From: Enoplolaimus lenunculus
Taxonomy: Eukaryota > Nematoda > Enoplea > Enoplida > Thoracostomopsidae
Direction of reading: 5' to 3'
Length of the DNA stretch: 64,000 bases
NCBI GenBank assembly: GCA_030248215.1
Contig: JASANG010001973.1
Location: 1 to 64,000, forward strand
Part shown: piece after piece, positions 46,979 to 56,516 of the stretch
Layout of the letters: every line of letters begins with the position of its first letter
Numbering within the stretch: position 1 is the stretch's first letter
Notes under the pieces: generated by a model
Told to the model about the DNA's origin: nothing
The model's database searches: none
What the model saw: only the letters and a program-made list of their open reading frames with translations
Made by a program: the position numbers and the translations under genes

Positions 46979-49567
46979 ATGTTTCAGGCAATTTTCCGAG
47001 ATAATCAACTGCAAATGTTTCAAGTTGTTCCAAATATCTTTCTACGTTTTCAATGTCATCGTTGTGTCGTAAATAATATTCTAAACAGTAACGTTCACGT
47101 TCTTCTGCATTTTGATATCTTAAAAAGCATTCGGGAATTGTGTAGCGATCTGGAACGCGGTAGCGACAGAATTGAACAAACAAACCGCCGTGTAGTCTGT
47201 CAAATTATTAAAATTAAAATTTCAACGTTAGATTCAAATACAATTGAAAATAATTTTTGAAAAAATTTATAAACTTTTTTAAAAAATTGCTAACTTTTTA
47301 GATAAAAAGTTCAAAATTTTTGGGGTTTTGGCACATCTTTCAAATTTTAAACTCGGTATTAAAAGCAACTTGGCAAGGATTTTATTTCGAACCGAAAGCA
47401 CTGCCTCGTGTAAAAGTTTTTGTTTTATACTCACAGCAATCAGTTTGTGACTCGGAATACTTCCCTTAGAGCAACAAGTTAAAACCATGGATTGAGAAAC
47501 AAAGATTGAGGTTTGGAAACCCAAAAAACCCAAAATCGAGTTTCGAATATCTGCAAGAATTGCCGGATATCCGGATATGAAATAAAATCCGATGCCCATC
47601 CATACTTATACATTTAATAACTTAATCGTCAAACATCAGGTAACATCTTCACTGAACGGTTCTGACAGCTGTGTCACTGGTGCATTTTTAGATCAAATTG
47701 GCGTATTTTGAAACAAATTAAAGTATAAAAAGTATAAATTCACTTGAACAAAGTTGAAATAAAATGATGCGGCGGTGCTCGGATGTCAAGTGTTTGTTGT
47801 GACATCAACGGCAATGAAAAAAGCTTTGTTTTGCATCGAGTCAACACTCGTTTGGGAATTTGGCAGCAAGTAAACGAAAACGAGTCTCTGAAATATGGGA
47901 AACCGAGAAATCTCAAATTGTAAAAGGAAATTGTGGATTTGACGCTGCGATTTATTTGATTTTGAAACGTTGAGTTTTTAAAAAAGCGTACCTACTTACG
48001 TTAAGTAAATACTCAAGTTGCTGACTAAATTTGATATATTACGAAGTAATCGTTGAGGCATACTTACCTTGGTTTAATTGAAATTATAGACTCATCGAGT
48101 GTGCTTAAAAGCGAAACTATTAATTCCTTGTTATGACATTAGCTCACGTACCCGTTTGTTTGTTTGTTTTTGCTCAAAAAGTTAAGTAATTACTTAATAT
48201 GTCGGTGACTTAAGTAATTAATTAAGTATAACTTAAGTAAATATTTAAGTAAGATTTCAGAATCCCAGCCATTGACATCAGAATTGAGCAGCTTTTTTTA
48301 ATGTTAATTGTAAAACACTGCGCATTGTTGTTATTTTACAACTTACGTATAATCAGAAAATGTTCGATGAATACCAACCATGTGTTCGCCAGCATGCAAA
48401 TCTTCTCTTGCGTCACAGGCGCGGGATCGAAGCATCGTTGTGAATTGCTCCAAACCCCGATTGTCTTCAAAAATATTTCCAAACGGAGCAACAAAATTGT
48501 TTTGGATATCAAATAAACGAACTGGAAGCTGTGTTGTTCGACAACGTTCCGCAGATGCAGCGCTGTACTTAAAATAATGGAAACAGATTAATTATACATG
48601 GATACCGGATATCCGGATACAAAAATAATATTTGAAATTTCTCAACACTAACCTAAGGGTGAATAGATTCTGAAATCAAGAAACGAGGTCTTCGATTTCT
48701 CAAACTTTTCAATGGTTCAGTTAGAAAGTTGGTTTGTAGCGGTTGATTTTTAAGACGGCTGTACAGCTTTTCACACGGACAGATGCGCGTCAAATAGAAA
48801 TTTAACGGTAACTGGTGATAGGTGCGATACGCATTTGAGAATACGGTCATAGGAGCAAAAATGCAATTATTGTTTGAAAGACAATTAGCGGGAAAAAATT
48901 GTTCAACTGATAAATGTGTTTGTGTTTAAACCAATAAAAACATTCAATCAGAAATTGCAAGCAAACGAAACGTGAAATGTGTTACCGACGCTGTTCTTTC
49001 GTTTATTTATTATTTGTTTTTATTTCAAATCAAATAATTTCACACTTCTGTTCGGGCTGGAACCTTGTGCCCCCCCCGTTTTGTAATACTCACCGGTAAA
49101 TAAATCTGTGCTTCTAACGGAGAACAAGTCATCCATATATTTGAAACCGACGCTGAAACCGGATGTCCGTACGGATCTGAGGAACTAACAACAGGAGGTG
49201 TTATGGTAAGATGGGTAATGGCGAATCTTGGTTCACATCTTAGACTGTATCCTGCATCTGAGTGCCCGTCAGTATGAACGGTGTATGAATAAGGAGGATT
49301 TTTGTAATGATGATATAAATGTTGAAACTTTGACAACCGTTTTCGATGAGCGCGATAATTTTCAGTAAAATATGGTGGATAAAGGAAAAATCTTGGATTA
49401 TTTGCAAACGTGATGGGTCTTTCGTGTTCGTAGTAATCATGCGGTATGAAATAATCACTAAAATGTTCAAAGAGTCGATGTTTGACATTGTGAGTGTAGA
49501 GTTTGATAGCAAATGCTAAGTTTAATTTAATAATTATTATAATTACATAGCTAGTGACAGTTGGCAT
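46977..49567 (-). CDS. Secreted orphan protein, three exons, 304 aa
   Basis: Exons on the minus strand are 49094-49567 (158 codons, phase 0 out), 48347-48567 (221 nt, phase 2 out) and 46977-47196. Junctions are TTACCG|GTGAGT to TATTTTAAG|TAC, and TATAC|GTAAGT to AATTTGACAG|A; the frame is continuous only with these sites. The N-terminus has a hydrophobic stretch (VIIIIIKLNLAFA) that fits a signal peptide or anchor. Next comes a His/Tyr/Arg-rich segment (about 25-105: HDYYEHERPI, HLYHHYKN). The remainder has seven Cys (SLRCEPRF, WMTCSPL, ERCRTT, RACDARE, QFCRYRV, PECFLRY, RYCLEYY) and ends in a charged, helix-prone C-terminus. I do not recognise the family. The Cys content suggests an extracellular disulfide-bonded fold; this is inference. 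Confidence 0.75.
48653..48931 (-). other. Unexplained 92-codon open frame in intron 1 of the secreted orphan
   Basis: The frame contains AYRTYHQLPLNFYLTR and ICPCEKLYSRLK and ends at TAG directly followed by GTTAGT. An AG at TTTATCAG could open it, but the phase (1) does not match the upstream exon (phase 0). It may be an alternative terminal exon, a chance frame or a repeat remnant. Confidence 0.2.
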
Positions 49568-49639
49568 AATTGGCCGAGAAAATAATTCAAGTTTTATTAA
49601 ATTTGGTCGATTATCAGCTGTTATATTGTGTTACGATTA
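49568..49639. other. 5' flank of the secreted orphan gene
   Basis: Only about 70 bp separate the start codon from a MITE. No promoter motif was assigned. Confidence 0.3.
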
Positions 49640-49859
49640 CTGTAGTAACCCGAATAAGAAGGAGTGACTGATATATATTGGGTTCTGCAGAGGATACCCA
49701 CTGTTATTCGGTTGTGGACTGATATTATTGACTTTAATTAGGGTTTAGGGACTCTATCCGTTTACAGAATCTCATTATGGATACGGAATCCTAATGAATG
49801 GAACTCAAAAGTGGACCCCCACACCAATTTATTATCTCCCTCTTATTTGGTCATTACAG
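49640..49859. mobile_element. Intact TA-flanked MITE, CTGTAGTGACC family
   Basis: 220 bp with inverted ends CTGTAGTAACCCGAATAAGA and CCCTCTTATTTGGTCATTAC (then AG), flanked by TA on both sides. A TA duplication fits Tc1/mariner-type mobilisation. Related pieces lie at 2760-3138, 23780-23900, 45061-45213 and 51450-52208. It lies immediately upstream of the secreted orphan gene. Confidence 0.85.
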
Positions 49860-49947
49860 TAAATCAAATTCTTTTAAAACATCCTTAACATCAAAGCCTA
49901 AGATACACGGAGCCATTGTAGTCAGTAACAGATTTCTAGCGAAGATG

Positions 49948-50131
49948 CCCAAGTATACAACAGGGCCGATACAGTGGTATAAGCATATTCCTAAGCCGAA
50001 ACCTGAGCGTAAGGATGAACGTAATCCTAAGTCTAAGCCTAAGCCTAAGGCTAAGCAAAAAATTTGCCTAAAGCTTAACCTGTCTTTATTACAGCCCCTC
50101 CGGAAAACGATGCGACCCTGTTGTATACATG
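49948..50131. mobile_element. MITE with TTAGGC-like hexamers, reverse copy
   Basis: Inverted ends AAGTATACAACAGGGCCG and (inverse) GCATGTATACAACAGGGTCG. The interior has CCTAAGTCTAAGCCTAAGCC and more degenerate units. Confidence 0.75.
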
Positions 50132-50457
50132 CGCCGTTGAGCTGATGCAAAACTAAAAATAATGCGCAAGTTTCTGTTTTTGCTGTTTTTGGTTCAGTAC
50201 CAGCCTGCTGGCCTTTGCTCAAAAATCTTAGGATTTTGGAATGTTTTGGAGTATTTTAGTTTCACTTTGATATCATTCGATGCAGCTTGTATTAAACTAA
50301 GTTGAACGGTGATAAATCTGTCATAAATCTGTCATAATTGAATGAGGGAGAACAAATATTATGATCGAATAACTGATTTGTGGCCGTTGCCAACGATTTG
50401 CAATGATGACAGACAGTTATGCGGATTTTGTCTACATAACCGCTATTCGGATCACAA
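50132..50457. other. Non-coding spacer
   Basis: No supported feature. Confidence 0.3.
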
Positions 50458-50536
50458 AATTTTATGTTGACGTCGAATCAACTTGGACAAAACGTGTTCC
50501 AAGCTGCCCCCGTTATAACGTGAACGCCGCATTACT
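50458..50536. mobile_element. Terminal fragment of the ATATCATATGATAT-palindrome element
   Basis: GTTGACGTCGAATCAACTTG, AAACGTGTTCCAAGCTGCCC and CGTTATAACGTGAAC match the right end of the copy at 52372-53027. The element is truncated here. Confidence 0.7.
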
Positions 50537-51449
50537 TGATCATAACTGTGGAATAATTTGTCTGATCGCGAAACATTTAACACTATTCAATTTAGCGCCG
50601 ATACCAGCATCGATTGATAAAAAACTTTTCTTTTCACAAATAAAATTTTCGGCTCCGGTAAAAAGACCTGGAACCAATTACAATCATTTTTTGAAAACTC
50701 AAGTGTCATTGTGGAATGATTAAGACAGCTCATAAGAAACTCAGATATGCAAAAAGTTCCAAAATCTGATCATTTTTGGGCAAATGCCTGTCGAGGACTA
50801 ATCGTGAAAAGACTTTAAAAACAACTTCAAAGACGAACTGCAAAATGATGTGGATAATTGGTAATCGGATAAAATCAAATGCAACGAGTCCTATTGTTTA
50901 TTTACAGAAACATTCGAAACAGGAGCGTAGAATTTATCACTGCCCGAAATTTCAAACATCAGACAATGATTCCGTTATAATAAATTTTAAAATAACTTTC
51001 TGTGATTTTCAAACGTTAAAAATAATCGCTCGCTGTGTTGCTGATTTAGAGAAATTTCCACATGAACTTTCCTAAAATCCTGACTACGCCTCTGTTCAGT
51101 AAAACATTAATTGTATTAAGAGTTCTAAAATGACGAAACGTGAATCGTTCTATCAACTGCAACTGTATATCATTTGTTTATCTGAGCTGCTGACAATAAC
51201 AATAAACAATAAAAAATTGAAAAGTTATTAGTTTTAAGTGAATAGGGGAAATGTTATAGATCTGTAGTCGACGGATAGGCAAATTGATGCCTGCAGTGCA
51301 TCAGCAATTAAGTGGGGATATTTAGCGTTAATATTCAAGGAGGAACACAGCTCATCAGAAAGATGCCGCGATTCTATAGTTGCCTTGTTCATTCATGCTT
51401 AATGTTGTCATTATATGCACTTGAGCTTAGCTTTAGACTTAAATTTTTA
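50537..51449. other. Unresolved stretch with possible exon-like frame
   Basis: A plus-strand frame (about 50776-51075) has an AG acceptor-like site (TTGTTTATTTACAG at about 50895-50908) followed by a 55-codon frame with four Cys (YHCPKF, TFCDF, ARCVAD and an earlier one). It has no partner exon and no recognised domain. It could be a decayed mobile-element gene or a chance frame. Confidence 0.2.
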
Positions 51450-52208
51450 CTGCAGTGACCCGAATAAGAAGGGGGCAAAACTCGAATGTCATATATTAGC
51501 TTACAAATCACCGCTCTCAAATTATCAATGTGTACAAGGGACGGTATGTCACCTGAAAAGATGGGACATTCATGCGAATATCATATTATATTCCAAAATT
51601 TCGACGAATATCATATGATATTCAGCGGGACAGTGTAACCTTTGTGTACTAATAAATGAATGAAAGTTGGGCGGTAGCGGCACAAATGTGCTTTAGATAT
51701 ACCAAATACACGCCTGCAAATTGTTTCGACACAAAATCGCTGAAAACCACAGCTTCATAATTTAAATTTCAAATTCTAGTATCATATAATATTCAACAGG
51801 ACAATTTGCGTATGTTACCTCAAGTATGCAGACATTTTAAAATATATCATATGATATTCGCAGACAATACCTCGAATATCATATGATATTGAAGGACAAA
51901 AGGTGACCTACACATGATGGATAGCAGACAAATACGACTTTTTGAATATGATATAGAGTCTATTAGCAGACAAAATGTTACCCAATAGGCTAATAGGGAC
52001 AAAACGTGTCCAAGCTGCCCCGGTTATAACGTGAACCCCGCATTATGCGCCACAATTAAGGATAAGTGACATTAATGGACTCTAATTTGGGTTTAGGGGC
52101 TCTATCCGCTTACGCATCCTTATTAGGGATACGGACTCTTATTGATTGAAACTCAAAATGAGGACCCTCCTCTTATTACCCAACATCCTCTTATCCGGGT
52201 CACTACAG
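51450..52208. mobile_element. Composite element: TA-type MITE carrying a palindrome element
   Basis: The outer ends CTGCAGTGACCCGAATAAGA and CCTCTTATCCGGGTCACTAC (then AG), with TA on both sides, belong to the 220-bp family. Between them, 51476-52043 is most of an ATATCATATGATAT-palindrome element (left terminus missing, right terminus GTGAACCCCGCAT present). The right three quarters of the TA-type MITE follow. Either one inserted into the other with loss of one terminus, or the two recombined. Confidence 0.75.
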
Positions 52209-52371
52209 TAGTTTGTTTTGTAATTAATCTTATTTTTATGCTTAGGTTACGGCTAAAGCTAACCTAGTGCCGTATGCTCAATGTTAGGTTTATCTTAGTC
52301 TTTATGTTTACACAATAGTGTTCATCATATGATAACTTTGTACCCCATGGCACAGTTTTGGTAGACTCTGT

Positions 52372-53027
52372 TGCGGGGTTAACGTTATAACCGGGGAGCT
52401 TGGGACAGGTTTTGTCACTATTAGACTATTGGGTAACATTTTGCCTGCTTGTGGACACCATATCGTGTTCAAAAATTTGCATTTGTCTGCTATTATCATG
52501 TGTAGGTCACCTCTTGTTCTTCAATATCGTATGATATTCGAGGTATTGTCTTCGAATATCATATCATATATTTGCAAATGTCTGCATGCTTGAGGTAACA
52601 TACCCAAATTGTCCTGTTGAATATCTTGAATTTTTAATTATGACAGTGTTTTTCCAAGCGATTTAGTGTCGGTAATGGATTTGCAGACGTATATTTGCTA
52701 TTTAAAGCATATTTGTTCCTCTGCCGTTCGAGTTTCCATTCATTTATCAGCATCTAAAGATAACACTGTCCCGCTAAATATCATATGACATTCGTCGAAA
52801 TTTTGCAATATCATATGATATACGTATAAATGTCCCAAAGGATCAGGTTACATTCCGTCCCTTGTACACGTTGATCATTTGAGAGCGGTGGTTTGTACGC
52901 TAATGTCATATGACATTCGAGTTTTGTCTGTTGACCCGATATAAGAGCCCGAATTTTAACGTTGACGTCGAATCAACATGTGACAAACTGTGTCCCGCTT
53001 GCCCCGGTTATAACGCGAATCCCACAT
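52372..53027. mobile_element. ATATCATATGATAT-palindrome element, inverted copy
   Basis: Ends TTGCGGGGTTAACGTTATAA and (inverse) ATGTGGGATTCGCGTTATAA, about 656 bp. Internal palindromes include AATGTCATATGACATT and ATATCATATGATAT. It is opposite in orientation to the copies at 51476-52043 and 55844-56516. Confidence 0.85.
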
Positions 53028-53228
53028 GTGAAATAAATAGAAAATCCAGAAATTAATAAATTCCAGCGCTGTTAACAACTGCCAACTTTATCCCAACTGC
53101 AAGATTTGCTAAATCAATGTAAACGCAATATTTTAATCGTTTCTTTTCATGTCCAACTCCGGCAAAATCATAATGTTTCGGTCCACCGCGGACAGATGAT
53201 GCGAACCTTTGTCATTTGAGAATGTTTA
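53028..53228. other. 3' flank of the receptor-like gene
   Basis: Short AT-rich stretch, presumably 3' UTR on the minus strand. No kinase-like frame was found. Confidence 0.3.
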
Positions 53229-54952
53229 TCACAAACGAGTCTTTAAGAAAATTACCGCGGCCGCACAAATGATTACAGGCATCGTCAATAACGAAAACAT
53301 ACTGCAATCGCCATTGCAAAGTTCCTGAAAAAATAAATTTTTGTAAATTCTGTGAAAATACAGTTATTAAGTTAAGAATTTTTTAACGACATTTACAACA
53401 TTTAAGCGTTGTTCCATGTTTCAAATGGCGCGTCATGTTGATAGCCGCCAGATACAGTTGGGTTTTTAGGCAAATCTGTTATATAACAACTTTCGACTGT
53501 AATAAACCCCAAAATTATTTTCGAAACATAATTCTCAGTACAACTTTATAAATAAAACCTTAAGTGCTATTCTATCCATGTTTTGATTGTTCAGATCAAA
53601 TTCAATGACTGCAGGGAGTGTGTGGCAACTTAAGAGATAAGTCTACTTTGATTAATATTTTAAGTAACATCGATGCATAACAGTCAGAACATAATCTTAA
53701 TTTGTAAATAATTCCGTGCTTAAACTTAGCCGGGGTCCTGTATTGTCAAACGCATTTAGCATCTATCCTCCAAGTACAGATAGTTTTTCAAATTTACAAA
53801 CTCTTGCAATGACAGATCTTAAAATTGCGATGAAGTAAAACACAGTCACTAATGCAAAATATAAGCTAAAACACAATGATTTGAAAGTTACAAGACCTAT
53901 CACCAGTTGTTGTTCTACGCATTAAAGAATACGGTCTTTAAACCAGAGAAACGCTAACCATATGCCTGAGACTAAATCGCCTACCGAAGCAGACTGTGTA
54001 ACGAACAGCGCGACCAACTTACCGTAACACACGCGCACTGAATACCCTGTACGCGTATATAATCAGTCGTCTGCGACACCTGTTCACATCCGGGACAATT
54101 CCGTCGATCCATATTCCTGGGACATTCATTCGAGCACCAACGCATTAAACTTCGTTGTGAGTCCTGTTGACCGTCAAACGTCAGCTCAAAGTCATGTTTC
54201 AGGCAGTACAACCCATGGCAAAATCCGTCCGACGGGCAATTATCAGAATTGACACAATGACACTTGACACCGTCGTCGAAACGGGACCAATACTGATGGC
54301 TGAGTCTGGTCGGGCCATAATTCATTCTGCCGTTTTCACCATGATCGTTTGGGCCATTTTGGACATTGTCGATCCGGTCGGTTTGACTGTGGTCCATCGC
54401 ATCGTTTCGGACATACTCTATCGGGTCGTAGTCAAATGGGTCGTTATAATCCTGGCCATTCCGGTTGCTTTGTCCAAGCTGTATTTGGCCGTTCTGGCTA
54501 TAGTCGATCCGATCTCTATGACCATAATCCATTTGAAATGCACCCACAGTCTGATTTCCTTGAAACGTTCGACCAATAAGTCCAGAACTAAGAGCTGTTC
54601 TTGAAGAATTCGATCTCAAATTTGAATTTTTGACAAATTTATATCCATGTTTGTCGGACGAAAGTGACGCAACTGATTGCGGTTGATGATGCGACGTTGA
54701 GTGAAGTTTTTGAAAAAATTTGAAATCAAATATTTGAAATTGCCGTCCAGTTGAATGACTGTTGCCGTTGCTGTTGTTTTTGTTTTGTTGCGAGCGAAGC
54801 CAAGCTGAATACGCGTCACCCTGTTTATCGTACTGATCTAAGCCAAGATCGGGCATTGAAAGCTGGAAACTGCTGCCGAATAATGCAGTTGAAAAAATCA
54901 TTGAAGCAAACGAAATAAACTGAGGTAACAAATTACGCACATTGAGTAACAT
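53229..54952 (-). CDS. Single-pass protein with activin/BMP type I receptor-like ectodomain, no kinase
   Basis: Exons on the minus strand are 54023-54952 and 53229-53324. The donor TTACG|GTAAGT and acceptor TTTTTTCAG|GAA are both phase 0; the product is 341 residues. After a hydrophobic N-terminal stretch (about 1-28), a 200-residue Asn/Asp/Ser/Gln-rich linker carries loose repeats of DRID..QNG type. A compact Cys domain follows: C231, C233, C239 (CP), C245, C250, C273, C277, C286, C289, C306, C308, then LCN (C313) and C317. The CxC...CP...C...YC start and the (I)QCxC...LCN end match the three-finger ectodomain of activin/BMP type I receptors. A hydrophobic segment (about 319-338) ending KTRL and a stop follow. 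A possible donor (GCG|GTAATT) inside it could extend the gene, but no kinase exon lies in the window. A BAMBI-like decoy or a Ly6-type protein are the alternatives. Confidence 0.75.
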
Positions 54953-55107
54953 TATAAAGTTCACAAAGTTGTGTAAAAGCCCTGTTTACGCGTGCAAACG
55001 TTTGCACGAAGATCAAATTTACAACTTTTAGCTACAAAAATTGACAGAATCGTTTTCAAACAAAACTTGTACGGGTGAATAGAGCTTTAAATCGCGTAAT
55101 TTGGAGT
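54953..55107. other. 5' flank of the receptor-like gene
   Basis: Includes an inverted GCGTGCAAACGTTTGCACG palindrome (about 54990-55009). No promoter motif was assigned. Confidence 0.3.
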
Positions 55108-55379
55108 TTTAACCCTTTCTCACATGAATATTTTCTATTTCCCCTGAGACCTACTTTTATGGTAGAATTCGAACTGCAGTGATTGGAGTGGGAGACGTGT
55201 ACCATCACCACTCAGTTATAGGAGCTTGACGCTCGAGCCCGAGGGGGCTCTCACGTCTTGTGGTGATTTAGTACTATGCATACGTGTTGCAATTGTTAAA
55301 AACGGTGCGATATATACTATTTAACGTAAATACACTCCGCTGAGTTGCCTATAGGCAACTCAATGTGAGAAGTGGTTAA
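55108..55379 (-). mobile_element. SINE-like repeat with TTTCTCACATG ends, tRNA-like head on the minus strand
   Basis: Ends TTTTAACCCTTTCTCACATG and (inverse) TTAACCACTTCTCACATTG. Read on the minus strand, CTATAACTGAGTGG resembles a tRNA A box and GCAGTTCGAATTC a B box at tRNA spacing; upstream is GAGCCCCCTCGGGCTC. It also contains the perfect palindrome GAGTTGCCTATAGGCAACTC. An opposite copy lies at 55596-55800. Confidence 0.55.
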
Positions 55380-55417
55380 TACAAAGGTGTTTGAGTTCAG
55401 ACTGATCTGAGTTATCA

Positions 55418-55548
55418 GTACTGCAAACTCGACGCGCGCTGCCGGACGCCATCAAATAGATTTTGCTTATATTTTTGTTTGCAACACAAAGCAAAATGCG
55501 GCGACACATTGTGGCGTCCAGGACAGCAAAATATAGACCAACCCTAAA
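55418..55548. mobile_element. CG-rich MITE, TTAGGGTTGCG family
   Basis: Left part CTCGACGCGCGCTGCCGG, interior AAATAGATTTTGCTTATA, right end AAAATATAGACCAACCCTAA. It lies between two inverted SINE-like repeats. Confidence 0.7.
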
Positions 55549-55595
55549 AGAGCCGCGCCTTTTAACTGTCTCACTCATACAGTATATTATGAGCA

Positions 55596-55800
55596 CACAT
55601 GTGAGAAACGTTTAACAACTCAACAGATATGCGCAGTGCAATACCTCCACAAGACGGATGAGCCCCCTCGGGCTCCAACGTCAAGCGCTTATAGCGAAGT
55701 GGTGATCATACGCCTTACACCCGTGAGACTGGGGATCGAACCAACCTTGAAATTACATTTCATATTAAATTTAAAATATTCATGTGAGAAAGGTTTAACG
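55596..55800 (+). mobile_element. SINE-like repeat with tRNA-Val-like segment
   Basis: Ends CATGTGAGAAACGTTTAAC and CATGTGAGAAAGGTTTAAC. On the plus strand TAGCGAAGTGG (A-box match), CGCCTTACACCCGTGAGAC (like the anticodon arm of tRNA-Val TAC) and GGGGATCGAACC (B-box-like) follow at tRNA spacing. Upstream GAGCCCCCTCGGGCTC pairs with the same block in the copy at 55108-55379. It is not a functional tRNA: the acceptor stem is absent. Confidence 0.55.
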
Positions 55801-55843
55801 TTGACCAGACCGCCCACAATCTGTGAAATGTGGCTCCTTTATC

Positions 55844-56516
55844 ATGCGTGATTCACGTTATAACCAGGGCAGGCGGGACACGGTTTGTCCCATGTTGAAT
55901 CGACGTCAACGTTAAAATTGGAGCACTCATATCGGGGGAACAGACAAAACTCGAATGTCATATGACATTTACTTACAAACCACTGCTCTGAGAAGATCAA
56001 TGTGTACAAGAGTCGGTATGTCACGTGATACTGAGGGACATTTATGCAAATTTCATATAATATTCCAAAATTACAACGAATATCATATGATATTCAGCGG
56101 GACAGTGTATTTTTTGATTGCTAATAAATTAATGGAAAGTCGAACGGCAAAGGTACCGCTGTGCTTAAAATACCGAATACACGAATGCAAATTCAATTTC
56201 AGCACAAAACCGCTAAGAAAATCAGCTTCATATTTCAAATTTCAAATTCTAGTATCATATGATATTCAACAGGACAATTTGAATATGTTACCTCAAGTAT
56301 ACAGACATTTGAAAATATATCATATAATATTCGTTGACAATACGTCGAATGTTATATGATATTGAAGGACAAAAGGTGACCTACACATGATGATAACAGA
56401 CAAATACGAATTTTTTAATACGATATGGGGTTTATAAGCAGACAAAATGTTACCCAATAGTCTAATAGGGACAAAACGTGTCCCAAGCTGCCCCGGTTAT
56501 GACATGAACCCCGCAT
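55844..56516. mobile_element. ATATCATATGATAT-palindrome element, full-length copy
   Basis: 673 bp with inverted ends ATGCGTGATTCACGTTATAA and (inverse) ATGCGGGGTTCATGTCATAA, followed by GGGACACG..TTTGTCCC in both TIRs. The interior has at least five 12-18 bp palindromes with CATATG centres, each followed within a few bases by GGACA or AGACA. No transposase frame. Confidence 0.9.

Noticed and set aside
47565-48625. TIR element bounded by two CCGGATATCCGGATA motifs
   Set aside because: The motifs are direct rather than inverted copies and a coding exon with matched splice phases lies between them.
54167-54604. 145-codon plus-strand hydrophobic frame
   Set aside because: Antisense of the Asp/Asn repeat linker of the receptor-like gene.
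51450-56516. CRISPR-like array, because short palindromes recur at intervals
   Set aside because: The context is eukaryotic, spacing is uneven, and the palindromes lie inside copies of one TIR element.
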